DNA of 59,052 bases from Methanosarcina sp. UBA289 (GCA_002496565.1 DAKJ01000025.1:60502-119553), one strand, 5' to 3'; numbered from the stretch's first letter, positions 16,398 to 25,389 are shown. Notes: generated by a model from the sequence alone, not told the origin. Numbers and translations are program-made.

Positions 16398-16904
16398 TTA
16401 CGGATAATGAGGATAATTAGCTGACCATTTTGCAGAATCAATTACAACTGGATATCCTTCATTTACCCATGCTGTGAGACCGCCTTGAATGTTATATACT
16501 CTCTTATAACCGGCATCTGCTATCATTTGGCTTGCAATGCCACCCCGTTTCCCGGAATAGCAGTAAACAACTATTTTTGTGTTTTTGTCTTTTGGCAGTT
16601 CTTTCATTCGATTAGGCAATAGCTTATCGTCGGACAGATTAATAGGATCATGTGCCGGTACATTTTTTAAAGGTATTAATGTCGCTCCTTCAATGTGAGA
16701 ATAGTTATACTCTGCAGGCGTACGAACGTCCAGAAGGAATACGTCTTTATTTTCGAGTATGTTTTTAGCTTGACAAGCCGTAACATTCGGATATGCATCT
16801 GGAACAGTACAACCAATTTTAGGTGCTGCTCCTGCAATACCCGGAGCAATTATGAGAAGCGCAATAAAGATTGCAGCAAAACCTGACAAATATTGTTTAT
16901 TCAA
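16398..16904 (-). CDS. Secreted rhodanese-like protein
   Basis: A 168-residue protein with an N-terminal signal peptide (FAAIFIALLIIAPGIAGA) and a single rhodanese domain. DVRTPAEYNYSHIEGATLIPL is the CH2A-type entry, VVYCYSGKRGG holds the catalytic-loop cysteine, and GGLTAWVNEGYPV is the closing motif. Rhodaneses transfer sulfane sulfur or act as persulfide carriers; this one is extracytoplasmic. The start is TTG at 16904 with GGAGGG 8 nt upstream; no nearer ATG precedes the signal peptide. No obvious operon partner. Substrate unknown. Confidence 0.88.
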   Translation of the reverse strand: MNKQYLSGFAAIFIALLIIAPGIAGAAPKIGCTVPDAYPNVTACQAKNILENKDVFLLDVRTPAEYNYSHIEGATLIPLKNVPAHDPINLSDDKLLPNRMKELPKDKNTKIVVYCYSGKRGGIASQMIADAGYKRVYNIQGGLTAWVNEGYPVVIDSAKWSANYPHYP

Positions 16905-17348
16905 GTCTATCCCTCCACTAATACAATTTTGTACCCCTTTAAATTTAAGGGAAAATTTTAGGCCTTAAAAATATTTAGAAAATAACACATTACAGAGCGT
17001 TTTATTTCTATAAATACCACTAAATTAAATCTCCCCTTAAAAATACGTTTTAATTTAGCGTAAAATTTGAGTTTATTTCTTTAAAAATTTATAAAACTTA
17101 GTTAAGATGCCTAATAACAGACTCTAATGAAGTTTTTGAAACCAAAGTTTATCTCAATAAACAAAGTATATAAATGGAAATTACTTACGTAGATATTAAA
17201 CTTTCGTTTACGATCCAGTAAGAATATAGATTAATGCTATCGATTTCTCAGTCCAACCACATAGGTCATATGATAATTAAAAAATTAAAATGGGAACAAT
17301 TACAAAAGATTTGAAAAAAATAGAAAGCGAGTTGTCTTAATCCCGCAT
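16905..17348. other. AT-rich intergenic region
   Basis: Rhodanese promoter region and the 3' flank of hisS. TATA-like AGTATATAAATGG near 17165 has no convincing gene after it (only a 16-codon frame at 17291). Nothing else supported. Confidence 0.5.
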
Positions 17349-18578
17349 TTAACAAACCTTCTCAATAATCTCTTCCAGCGTTAAAAGTTCCTGTTCTCCT
17401 GAAACCATATCTCTCAGTGTAAGTTTTCCGGCTTCGAGTTCTTTTTCCCCGACTATGACCACGTAGTCAGCGTTGATGGTATTTGCATAGGAGAGCTGGG
17501 CTTTGAAATTGCGTTCCATGATGTCTACATGGACTGGCACGTATTTTCTCAATTCGTTGGCAAAGCCTATTGCTTTCAGATGGACATCGAGTTTCGAGAT
17601 CATCATAAGGGTTTTAGGGGCAGGCGGGGTAAGAGGACAGATTTCCATAATCCGGTCAAAACCTATCCCGAAGCCGGTTGAAGGCACGTCTCCGCCTCCG
17701 AAAAGCTGGATAAGCTGGTAAGAGCCGCCTCCACAGACCTGCTTCTGGGCGCCGAGACCCTCGGCATAGACCTCAAAAACCATGCCTGTGTAGTAGTCAA
17801 GCCCGCGGGCGATTCCGAAGTCAAGGGAGTAATCGACTCCGTATGCGTCGAGAAGCTTTAGGGTTTTTTCAAAGCTTACAAGCTCAGGGATATTTCCTAC
17901 GATTTTTATTACCTCGGGGAGGATATGCTTGCCTTCAAGCTTAATCAGGTGGAAAAGGTCAGATTTGAGCTGCTCTTCGGCTCCGATTTCTTCAAGCAGG
18001 GCTTCAAGACCTGCATACTCTTTCTTATCCACAAGCCGCATGACCTTGCTCACTATTTCGGGTTCAAGTCCGCTCAAAAGCGTGCGTATGACTGCAAGGT
18101 TTCCGAGCTTCATATCGCCCTTTACTCCGACAGCTTTTAACATGGCAGCGGCAAGGGCAATAACCTCGGCATCAGAATCGGATTTTCCGCTTCCTATAAG
18201 TTCAACTCCGAACTGCCAGAATTCCCTGAAACGGCCTTTCTGGGGGCGCTCATAACGGAAACAGTTTTCGAAGTAGAATAATTTTAAAGGCTTAGGAAAT
18301 GGCTGAAGTTCGTTCACATACAGGCGCATGACAGGAGCAGTAAGCTCAGGCCTGAGGGTCATTTCCCTGCCACCTTTGTCCGTAAAGTTGTAGAGTTCCC
18401 CTATGATTCCTTCCCCTGACTTCAGGGTGAAAAGATCCAGATGTTCAAACGTGGGCGTAATGATTTCACTGTAGCCCCATTTGCGGGCAACATCTCGCAT
18501 AACACTTTCCACGTATCTTCTCCGGGCAGTATCGGCAGGTAAAAAGTCCCGGGTCCCTCTTGGTCTATTAACTGTCAT
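17349..18578 (-). CDS. hisS: Histidyl-tRNA synthetase
   Basis: Class II aminoacyl-tRNA synthetase charging tRNA-His, 409 residues. Motif 1 (RPRGTRDFLPADTARRRYVE), motif 2 (FRYERPQKGRFREFWQFGVELIG), the histidine motifs (ARGLDYYTGMVFEVY and the Gly-rich VCGGGSYQLIQLFGG), motif 3 (STGFGIGFDRIM) and the C-terminal anticodon-binding domain (DVHLKAIGFANELRKYVPV, NADYVVIVGEKELEAGKL) are all present. I chose ATG 18578 (MTVNRPRG) with AGGTG about 9 nt upstream; the GTG at 18590 adds only four residues. It is divergent from the cob operon. Confidence 0.96.
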   Translation of the reverse strand: MTVNRPRGTRDFLPADTARRRYVESVMRDVARKWGYSEIITPTFEHLDLFTLKSGEGIIGELYNFTDKGGREMTLRPELTAPVMRLYVNELQPFPKPLKLFYFENCFRYERPQKGRFREFWQFGVELIGSGKSDSDAEVIALAAAMLKAVGVKGDMKLGNLAVIRTLLSGLEPEIVSKVMRLVDKKEYAGLEALLEEIGAEEQLKSDLFHLIKLEGKHILPEVIKIVGNIPELVSFEKTLKLLDAYGVDYSLDFGIARGLDYYTGMVFEVYAEGLGAQKQVCGGGSYQLIQLFGGGDVPSTGFGIGFDRIMEICPLTPPAPKTLMMISKLDVHLKAIGFANELRKYVPVHVDIMERNFKAQLSYANTINADYVVIVGEKELEAGKLTLRDMVSGEQELLTLEEIIEKVC

Positions 18579-18916
18579 TTTTAAATGCACCTGATAATCT
18601 CAAATTTAAAACAACTATTTTAAGGTATGATATAAAATAATTATTTTAAGGCATAATTTGGAGCTTTTTAGCGCTTCTGGATTGTACTAGTTAAAAGCAA
18701 GCTATTTTACTTTTTCGATGCTATCTAAAACCAGCAGGAAATGGAAGCTTTAGAGACAGAATTAATATAGTTAATCTGTAAAATAAAGTAGAATGGATTC
18801 CGAAAACCAAAGTTTTCGCAATCAAACAATTGTAAAGCAAATAAAGGCAAGTTTACGTTGAATAATATAATAAGCAGATTAATATACATGATTTACACTA
18901 AATATTTGCGATCACC
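18579..18916. promoter_or_regulatory. Divergent promoter region hisS / cob operon
   Basis: Contains a 25-bp-offset direct repeat (TATTTTAAGG at 18617 and 18642) close to the hisS start, and AT-rich TATA-like sequence near 18865-18900 before the cobD GTG. No gene seen. No cobalamin-riboswitch-like structure recognised. Confidence 0.45.
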
Positions 18917-20407
18917 GTGTCCGAGCAAAGAAGTGTACCTTTAAGGAAACATCTACTGGACCTGAAACCCTGCAGGCATGGAGGGCTGATTCAGGAAACA
19001 TCTGAGACTTATGGGATTCCTGAAAGCGAAATTCTTGACTTCAGTGCAAACTTTAATCCCCTGGGAAACCCTTTTGAGCATCCGGAAACCGGATTGAACC
19101 TCGATGAAATTCTTAAAACCGGTTTTAAGAAACTTACCGAATATCCTGACAACAGATATCCTGAGTTTCGAGAGGCGGCTGCAAAGTTCGTAGGACTTGG
19201 AGTAAGCCCGCAGAATATAATTCCGGGTAACGGCTCAACGGAAATTATCAGGCTTGTAGTGGAATGCGTGGTTGAAAAAGGAGATATTGTCCTTCTGCCC
19301 TGGCCCACTTTCGGAGAATACGAAATGCAGTGCCGGATTATGGGAGCAGAACTGCAGTACCCAAGCCAGGACGAAGTTGAAACGCTTCCTGACGAGCTTC
19401 TGGAAAAAGCAAAAATCCTGTTTATTTGCAACCCTAATAACCCAACCGGGAAACTCCGTACTCGAGAAGAAATTAAAACCCTTGCAGAACGCTGCACTAA
19501 GCACAAAACCCTCCTCTTCGTAGATGAGGCTTTTATTGAGCTCTCTGATCCTACACAAAGCGTTGCAGACCTTGCAGCAAGCAATAATTACGTTTTTGTC
19601 ATGCGTTCCCTTACAAAGGACTTTGCAATCCCGGGAATCAGGATGGGTTTTGGAATAGCTTCCCCTGAAGTGGCTGAAATCCTGGATACTGCCAGGCTCT
19701 CCTGGAACTTAGGAACTGTGGCAAACGCTATTGGGATTGCTCTTCTTAATGTTGAAGGCGGAATTGAAAATCCGTACCTCAAAAAAGCAAGGGATATGAT
19801 CAAAGAAGAAGGAGAGAAGTTTAAAGCCAAACTCGACAGGATCAGGGGTTTTAAAGCCGGGGAAGTGAATGTAAACTTTATCTTAGTCAATATCAGCAAA
19901 TTCATGCTTGATTCAACGGAATTAACTGCACGTCTGGCAGCACGTGGAGTACTTATAAGGGACTGTTCTTCCCTCCATGGCCTTGGAAAGGATTACATAA
20001 GGCTTGCAGTTCGGACTGCAGAAGAAAATGACAGGCTAATTGCTGCAATCGGGGATGTAATTACCCAGTGGGGCAAAGAACAGGCAAAACAAGAGCTCCA
20101 GAATGTGATTGAAAAAGCCTCTGAAGAAGGCATAGGAGGTAGGAAAACCTGTGAATACTATCCCTGTCACTTTGAAGGCCAGAACTGTACCTTCTGCTTC
20201 TGTCCGTTCTATCCCTGTGAAGACGAGCGCACAGGAGGAAAATGGATCCAGAGCTCAAGAGGCGGAAAAGTCTGGAGCTGCGTTGACTGTCATCTGGTTC
20301 ACAATACGGAAACCGCGCAGAAGATCCTTGACTGCCTTATGCAGGAAGGAAATACGGATGAACTTGTGAAAGTCGCCTGGAAGAAAGTAATGGAGCCTAT
20401 CCTATGA
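18917..20407 (+). CDS. cobD: L-threonine-O-3-phosphate decarboxylase with C-terminal cysteine-rich metal domain
   Basis: A PLP enzyme that makes (R)-1-aminopropan-2-ol phosphate, the linker of the cobalamin nucleotide loop. Residues ~15-390 are a class I/II aminotransferase fold: HGG near residue 20, DFSANFNPLG, GNGSTEIIR, FICNPNNPTGK, VDEAFIEL, and the PLP lysine in MRSLTKDFAIPGIRMGF. Residues ~410-480 add a domain with eight cysteines (CEYYPC, CTFCFCPFYPC, WSCVDC) plus histidines, as in the M. mazei CobD, for which a metal centre and additional threonine-kinase activity have been reported. The start is GTG 18917. At 496 residues it is ~130 longer than bacterial CobD. First gene of the cob-suf run; its stop overlaps cbiB (ATGA). 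Confidence 0.93.
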   Translation: MSEQRSVPLRKHLLDLKPCRHGGLIQETSETYGIPESEILDFSANFNPLGNPFEHPETGLNLDEILKTGFKKLTEYPDNRYPEFREAAAKFVGLGVSPQNIIPGNGSTEIIRLVVECVVEKGDIVLLPWPTFGEYEMQCRIMGAELQYPSQDEVETLPDELLEKAKILFICNPNNPTGKLRTREEIKTLAERCTKHKTLLFVDEAFIELSDPTQSVADLAASNNYVFVMRSLTKDFAIPGIRMGFGIASPEVAEILDTARLSWNLGTVANAIGIALLNVEGGIENPYLKKARDMIKEEGEKFKAKLDRIRGFKAGEVNVNFILVNISKFMLDSTELTARLAARGVLIRDCSSLHGLGKDYIRLAVRTAEENDRLIAAIGDVITQWGKEQAKQELQNVIEKASEEGIGGRKTCEYYPCHFEGQNCTFCFCPFYPCEDERTGGKWIQSSRGGKVWSCVDCHLVHNTETAQKILDCLMQEGNTDELVKVAWKKVMEPIL

Positions 20408-21390
20408 TTGTGCCGGACAGCGGGCACCTTGCCCTTGTGCTTTTGCTAGCAGCCGCTATAGATATATTTTTTGGGGAGCCGCCTGCTGCCGTACACCCTG
20501 TTGTGTGGATAGGAAAATTAATTAATGTATTAAAAAATGCGGCTCCTCAAACCCACAGGAAAGCCTACGGAGTTGCAATGGCTCTCTGCTGTGTCTTTTT
20601 CGCAGCTTTGCTGGGGTACTCCGTGCTTTACATTGCCACCCTTCCGGGAATTCCCAGAGTGCTTGCCCTTCTTCTCGAAGCTTATTTCCTGAAAGCCACT
20701 TTTGCTGTTAACTGCCTGCTCAGCCCTGCAAGGGAAATTTATGGGCATCTTGAAGCAAACAGGCTTGATAAAGTTCGGGAACTCCTCCCAATATACGTAA
20801 GCCGGAACACTTCCAAACTTACCAGAACCCAGATGTCTTCCGCAGTTATTGAATCCGTATCAGAAAACTATGTTGACGGCATCCTGAGTCCCATTTTCTA
20901 TTATGCCCTTTTCGGAGAATTTGGGCTTGTGGCGGCATATGCATTTAAAGCCATAAGTACCTTGGATTCAATGGTTGGGTACAAAACCGAACCCTACAGG
21001 GAACTCGGATACTTCTCAGCGAAATCCGATGACGTATTGAACTGGATTCCTGCCCGCATCTCAGTCATATTTATTCTTGTGGCAGCCTTCACAGTGAGTC
21101 TGCTCTCGAAAAAACAGGGAAAAACTTCCCCCTTCAACAGCATAAAGAGTGCTCTTGAAGATGGAATGAAAACTCCGTCCCCTAATTCCGGCTATCCCAT
21201 GGCAGCTACTGCAGGAGCGCTCGGAGTCAAACTCGAAAAACCTGGTACTTATATACTTGGGGCCTTATATCCCCCGACCGAAGTAAAAGATATAAAAAGG
21301 GTATCCCAATTAATAGCAGTTGCTTCAGGCTTCTCGCTTGCTGCCTGTGCTGCAGTAATTCAGTTAGCAGGGACATACCTGCACCCATGA
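20404..21390 (+). CDS. cbiB: Adenosylcobinamide-phosphate synthase
   Basis: Integral membrane enzyme joining aminopropanol phosphate (the CobD product) to adenosylcobyric acid. Family motifs are DIFFGEPPAAVHPVVWIGK at the start, then SRNTSKLTRTQMSSAVIESVSENYVDGILSPIFY and STLDSMVGYKTEPYRELGYFSAKSDDVLNWIPAR (given as the conserved core, residues ~125-220), and APNSGYPMAA-like SPNSGYPMAATAGALGV. It has 328 residues with four or five membrane segments. ATG 20404 overlaps the cobD stop by 4 nt. Confidence 0.95.
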   Translation: MIVPDSGHLALVLLLAAAIDIFFGEPPAAVHPVVWIGKLINVLKNAAPQTHRKAYGVAMALCCVFFAALLGYSVLYIATLPGIPRVLALLLEAYFLKATFAVNCLLSPAREIYGHLEANRLDKVRELLPIYVSRNTSKLTRTQMSSAVIESVSENYVDGILSPIFYYALFGEFGLVAAYAFKAISTLDSMVGYKTEPYRELGYFSAKSDDVLNWIPARISVIFILVAAFTVSLLSKKQGKTSPFNSIKSALEDGMKTPSPNSGYPMAATAGALGVKLEKPGTYILGALYPPTEVKDIKRVSQLIAVASGFSLAACAAVIQLAGTYLHP

Positions 21391-21530
21391 CCCTTCCTTT
21401 ACCTGCCAGAAGCCCGGTTCCTGAGATAATCTGTATTCTACGGAAACAGGGACTCTGTGAAAAGTCGGCTTATAATGTTAAAGATTTTCAAAAATTAATA
21501 GAACCGTTTTAACAACCCCGAAGTGATCAT
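21391..21530 (+). promoter_or_regulatory. Internal gap of the cob operon with possible promoter for cobZ
   Basis: CGGCTTATAATG near 21463-21474 resembles an archaeal TATA box about 60 nt before cobZ. This 140-bp gap is the largest inside the cob cluster, so it may be a second transcription start. Confidence 0.35.
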
Positions 21531-22073
21531 ATGAAGTTATCCGATATTGAGGAAAGAGACCTTAAAAAAGGGCAGCCTGAGAAAGTAGAAGAAAAAGCTA
21601 CAGTCGACATCCTCGATGTCCTTGCTGAAGAAGGCATCAGTGTTCAGGACCTTGCTGATACTGCTCTGGAAATGTATGTCCCCCATCCAGGGATTGAGAC
21701 CAGTGAGAAAGCCGATGCTTTATTTAAAAGGGAACTCAAGTACGCACTTTCGGATCCAAACCTCTGCCTTCTGATCTATTCCGGAATCCTGCTGGAGAGA
21801 GAAGGAAGGGCAGGAACCCTTCCGAACCTCAGCAAAAGTTCCTATGAAAAGGACCTTACTTTTATAATTGCGGATGAAGTGCTCGGTACAAGTATTGCAA
21901 CCTATATCAGCGGCTCCAAGGGCGCTTTTGAGTTTGTCAGGTTTGATAAACAAAAGCCTGGAATACTTGCAAAGCTCGGGCCTTTTATGGATGACGTGAT
22001 CGGAGGTCTTATAGGAGGCGTGTCTTCAAATATGTATTCAAGAGGAATGGCAGAATTTGTAGGGAAGGACTGA
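21531..22073 (+). CDS. cobZ: Alpha-ribazole-5'-phosphate phosphatase
   Basis: A 180-residue protein of the phosphatidylglycerophosphatase-A-like fold, the family to which the experimentally described M. mazei CobZ belongs; it replaces bacterial CobC and removes the phosphate from alpha-ribazole phosphate or the corresponding cobalamin phosphate. The context between cbiB and cobS fits. Visible features are VDILDVLAEEGISVQDLADTALEMY at residues ~25-50 (in part), ADEVLGTSIATYISG and the Gly-rich end FMDDVIGGLIGGVSSNMYS. ATG 21531 has a GTGATC motif of Methanosarcina type just upstream. Confidence 0.9.
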   Translation: MKLSDIEERDLKKGQPEKVEEKATVDILDVLAEEGISVQDLADTALEMYVPHPGIETSEKADALFKRELKYALSDPNLCLLIYSGILLEREGRAGTLPNLSKSSYEKDLTFIIADEVLGTSIATYISGSKGAFEFVRFDKQKPGILAKLGPFMDDVIGGLIGGVSSNMYSRGMAEFVGKD

Positions 22074-22107
22074 AAGACAGAAAGGATTGAAAAACAGGCG
22101 GTTCACA

Positions 22108-22950
22108 ATGAATTCATATTTGCTTGCTTTTAAATCGGGGTTTGGCTTCCTGTCCACGATCCCTGTGGGGATCAGCATGGAAGGAATTGACGAACTCATG
22201 AAGAAAATCTATTTCTATCCCGTTGTTGGAGCCGTACTTGGGCTTCTGATAGGGACAGTTGCATACATAGGACAGGTAATATTTCCCGGGCCTGTACTTG
22301 CAGTCCTTATCATGGGATTCATATATTATCTTACTGGCTTTAACCACCTCGATGGAGTCACGGATATAGGGGACGGTTTTATGGCCCATGGGTCTATTGA
22401 GAAGAAGATTAAGGCCCTGAAAGATACAACCATCGGGACAGGAGGCGTGTCCTTCTGCATTCTGTTGTTACTTACTCTATACAGTTCTATAAGGGCAGTC
22501 CATGAAGGAGGCTCCGCTGTTTTCGGGGCTAACCTTCCGGTTTTAATGTTTGCATCAATGTTTATTGCAGAGGTCAGTGCAAAGCAGTCAATGCTAACTA
22601 TCGCGGCCTTTGGAAAGCCCATACCTCCGCAGGAAAAACAGGCCTATCCTGGCCTGGGAGCCATGACTATAAGCGGGGCAACCAGAAAGAATTTCCTGAT
22701 AGGATTTGTATTCGGGGCCATTGTTTGCTTTCTGCCTTTCGGGTGGATAGGACTGTTGCCTTATCTGGGAGCCTGTATCTCGGCTCTGGTAATTCTTAAC
22801 CGAAGCTATGCCCATTTCGGAGGCTTAAATGGCGACGGAATAGGTACTGCTAACGAAATTGGTCGGGTAACTGCGCTCATTGTTCTCGCAGTTCTCCTGA
22901 AACTTTCATTTAACGGATATATGGGAGGTTTAAAATGGACGCTATTGTAA
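22108..22950 (+). CDS. cobS: Adenosylcobinamide-GDP ribazoletransferase (cobalamin synthase)
   Basis: Membrane enzyme that joins adenosylcobinamide-GDP and alpha-ribazole (phosphate). Starting at ATG 22108 (MNSYLLAFKSGFGFLSTIPVG) it has 280 residues with several membrane helices. The conserved acidic motif GFNHLDGVTDIGDGFMAHGS (metal/pyrophosphate binding) is intact, as is FGGLNGDGIGTANEIGRV near the C-terminus. The frame extends to a TTG at 22087, but family N-termini begin at the ATG. It overlaps cobY by 16 nt. Confidence 0.95.
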   Translation: MNSYLLAFKSGFGFLSTIPVGISMEGIDELMKKIYFYPVVGAVLGLLIGTVAYIGQVIFPGPVLAVLIMGFIYYLTGFNHLDGVTDIGDGFMAHGSIEKKIKALKDTTIGTGGVSFCILLLLTLYSSIRAVHEGGSAVFGANLPVLMFASMFIAEVSAKQSMLTIAAFGKPIPPQEKQAYPGLGAMTISGATRKNFLIGFVFGAIVCFLPFGWIGLLPYLGACISALVILNRSYAHFGGLNGDGIGTANEIGRVTALIVLAVLLKLSFNGYMGGLKWTLL

Positions 22951-23546
22951 TGGCAGGGGGATTCGGACAGAGGCTTGGGATGGGGGAAAAGCCTTGTGTA
23001 GAGTTACTTGGAAAACCGCTTATAGCCTACGTGATAGATACCCTCAGGGCCTCAAAGAATATAGACAGGGTTTTTGTAGCGGTCTCTCCTGTTACCCCCA
23101 AGACCGAAATTATGATCCAGGAACGCTACAAAGGAGAAGTCCGTGTAATCAGGACTTTTGGCGGAAATTATGTCGGGGATATGATCCATGCGGTTGAAAC
23201 TGCGGAAACAGTTGGCCCTGTAATGATTATTATGTCAGACCTTCCCCTGATAACCCCTGAGCTGATCGATTCGGTAATCGAAAAATATAAGGAAGAAGGA
23301 AAGCCGGCGCTTTCTGTCTATGTTCCTATCAATATCTGCAAAGGAGCCGGAATCAGGCCGGATACGGTATTTAACAAGGATGGAAAGCTGATAGTACCTG
23401 CCGGAGTTAATATTCTGGACAGTTCTCAAATCCGACAAGAACAGGAAGACTTTAATCTGATACTTGATAATCCCGAACTAGCAATAAATGTAAATACCGT
23501 AAAGGATTTGCAGCACTGCAAGGATCTGCTGCAGGGCAAAAACTAA
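22935..23546 (+). CDS. cobY: Adenosylcobinamide-phosphate guanylyltransferase (archaeal CobY type)
   Basis: The archaeal replacement for CobU: transfers GMP from GTP to adenosylcobinamide phosphate. It has a 203-residue nucleotidyltransferase fold with the signature MDAIVMAGGFGQRLGMGEKPCV at the N-terminus (G-rich loop and Lys), ELLGKPLIAYVIDTL, and SDLPLITPELIDSV with the metal-binding Asp. ATG 22935 follows GGAGG inside the end of cobS, so translation is coupled. Only 21 nt separate its stop from the proposed sufC start. Confidence 0.94.
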   Translation: MDAIVMAGGFGQRLGMGEKPCVELLGKPLIAYVIDTLRASKNIDRVFVAVSPVTPKTEIMIQERYKGEVRVIRTFGGNYVGDMIHAVETAETVGPVMIIMSDLPLITPELIDSVIEKYKEEGKPALSVYVPINICKGAGIRPDTVFNKDGKLIVPAGVNILDSSQIRQEQEDFNLILDNPELAINVNTVKDLQHCKDLLQGKN

Positions 23547-23555
23547 AAAATTATA

Positions 23556-23561
23556 GAGGTG
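23556..23561 (+). promoter_or_regulatory. Shine-Dalgarno GAGGTG deciding the sufC start
   Basis: GAGGTG ends 6 nt before ATT (23568). The nearest conventional start (GTG 23589) is 27 nt away and would remove the first beta strand of the ABC domain. Confidence 0.65.
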
Positions 23562-23567
23562 TCGTAG

Positions 23568-24299
23568 ATTCTATCTTTAAAAAACCTGGTGCTGAGCCGT
23601 GATGGGAAGAAAATCCTACGAGGGGTCAATCTTGAGGTCGGCGACCAGGAAATTCACAGCATTATCGGTGCAAATGGTGCAGGAAAAAGTACCCTTGCCT
23701 ACACCCTGATGGGACTCCAGGGTTATGAACACGAAGAAGGCAGCCTCATCTTTGATGGGGAAGATATTACAAAACTTTCAATAACCGAACGCGCAAGAAA
23801 GGGCATTACCCTTGCCTGGCAGGAACCAGCCCGTTTTGAAGGGCTCAAGGTCAGAGATTACCTGGCAATCGGGGCAAAAAATAAGGGAGGCATTACTGAA
23901 GAGGAACTGAAAGATGCCCTGAGGAAAGTCGACCTTAAACCCGAAAAATACCTTGATAGGGAAGTTGGCGAGGCGCTCAGCGGAGGCGAAAGAAAACGCA
24001 TAGAACTTGCTTCCATAATTACAATGAAACCGAAGCTTGCAATTCTCGATGAACCCGACTCCGGAATTGATGTTGTTTCCTTAAAGGAAATCGTAAACCT
24101 GATCCAGACTTTCAAGGAAAACGGCTCCTCGGTACTTGTAATTACCCATCGGAAAGAAATTGCAGCCGCTTCCGATAAAGCATCCCTTATGTGTGAAGGA
24201 GTTATCCTCAGAAGCGGAGACCCTCTGGAAATTAGTGAATTTTTCAAAAACAGGTGCATACCGTGTGACAGCAGAGTATCCCCACCAAAGGCGGCCTGA
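23568..24299 (+). CDS. sufC: Fe-S cluster assembly ATPase SufC, apparent ATT start
   Basis: Soluble ABC-type ATPase of the SUF Fe-S assembly machine, partner of SufB/D. Walker A is GANGAGKST, with a SufC-type Q-loop LAWQEPARFEGLKVRDYL, signature LSGGERKRIELA, Walker B LAILDEPDSGIDV and switch His in VITHRKEI. In frame there is a TAG (23565-23567) immediately followed by ATT CTA TCT TTA AAA AAC CTG GTG. Starting at ATT gives M-LSLKNLVLSRDGKKIL, the normal first strand of SufC, and 243 residues; starting at GTG 23589 loses it. GAGGTG lies 6 nt before ATT. ATT initiation is inferred; function is secure. Confidence 0.9.
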   Translation: MLSLKNLVLSRDGKKILRGVNLEVGDQEIHSIIGANGAGKSTLAYTLMGLQGYEHEEGSLIFDGEDITKLSITERARKGITLAWQEPARFEGLKVRDYLAIGAKNKGGITEEELKDALRKVDLKPEKYLDREVGEALSGGERKRIELASIITMKPKLAILDEPDSGIDVVSLKEIVNLIQTFKENGSSVLVITHRKEIAAASDKASLMCEGVILRSGDPLEISEFFKNRCIPCDSRVSPPKAA

Positions 24300-24302
24300 A
24301 AA

Positions 24303-25265
24303 ATGACTCAAATAACTATTAATACGCTTTCCAATGAAATTGAAAGTATGGATGCAGCTTATTCGGCAGCCGGGGGAGATGCTGCAGTCCTGCATCAGCA
24401 CGAACTTGCAAGCCTTGTGATTAGCGGAAATAAGGTACTCAATGCGAATGGGACAGAAGGAATCGTGCTAGAAACCCAGGAGACCAAACATGGAGTGGAT
24501 GTTAAAATGACCATCAAAAAAGGGTACAAGATTCCACTTCCTGTCCACCTTTGCTTCGGGCTTATTCCTGAAGACGGACTCCAAGAAATAAATATGAATT
24601 TCGTGGCCGAAGAAGACTCGGCTGTTGAACTCATTGCCCATTGTACATTTCCTAATGCCGTAAAGATTATTCATAGAATGGACGCTCAGATGCATATAGG
24701 AAAAAACGCCTCATTAAAGTATATAGAAACCCACTTTCACGGCCCCCATGGAGGAATTCAGGTGGTTCCGAGGGCCCATATAAAGATAGAGGAAGGAGGC
24801 AGTTACTGTACTAATTTCTCTCTGGTTTCGGGTAGGGTAGGTTATCTGGAGTTTGATTACAGCGTAGATGCCGAGAAAGACTCCGTCTGTGAGATGGTTA
24901 CCAAGGTTTATGGGAAAAAAGACGATAAAATAAAAGTCATAGAAAAAGTATCCCTTAATGGGGAAAATGCCAGAAGCGTAATCAAAAGCCGATTAGCCAT
25001 TACCGATAACGCAGAATCAGAGTTCAGGGGAATTACCGAAGGCCATGCCCCAAGAGCAAGAGGTCATGTAGACTGCATGGAGGTTATCCAGGGCAATGCA
25101 AAAGCCGAAGCTATCCCCATTGTACGGGTCGATAATCCTCTTGCCAAGGTAACCCACGAGGCTGCAATCGGGTGTGTGGACAAAAAAGAAGTTGAAACCC
25201 TCATGGCTCGCGGTCTTGAAGAAGACGACGCTATTGACACTATAGTAAAGGGAATGCTGGCTTGA
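24303..25265 (+). CDS. sufB: Fe-S cluster assembly scaffold SufB/SufD-like
   Basis: SufBD-family scaffold, 320 residues, shorter than bacterial SufB (~480) and lacking its N-terminal part, as usual for the minimal archaeal SufCB pair. The beta-helix core is visible: SSRARG-like HAPRARGHVDCMEVIQGNAKAEAIPIV, then HEAAIGCVDKKEVETLMARGLEEDDAIDTIVKGML at the C-terminus (in outline), the SufC-binding region with a Cys and Glu expected for cluster assembly. ATG is 3 nt after the sufC stop. Together with sufC it is fused into the cob transcription unit. Confidence 0.92.
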   Translation: MTQITINTLSNEIESMDAAYSAAGGDAAVLHQHELASLVISGNKVLNANGTEGIVLETQETKHGVDVKMTIKKGYKIPLPVHLCFGLIPEDGLQEINMNFVAEEDSAVELIAHCTFPNAVKIIHRMDAQMHIGKNASLKYIETHFHGPHGGIQVVPRAHIKIEEGGSYCTNFSLVSGRVGYLEFDYSVDAEKDSVCEMVTKVYGKKDDKIKVIEKVSLNGENARSVIKSRLAITDNAESEFRGITEGHAPRARGHVDCMEVIQGNAKAEAIPIVRVDNPLAKVTHEAAIGCVDKKEVETLMARGLEEDDAIDTIVKGMLA

Positions 25266-25389
25266 AGCCTTTTTATTCCCTTTTACAAAGAGTAGGTAGA
25301 ATTACCGCTTCAGTATCATTCAGGGAAATTCAGAGAATACTGACAACTTACCCTAAAGCCTGTATAGGGAAACTTAATCTGAACAAGAG

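Noticed and set aside
18579..18916. Cobalamin riboswitch before the cob operon
   Set aside because: No B12-box-like sequence or multi-stem structure is visible, and archaeal cob genes are not known to use it.
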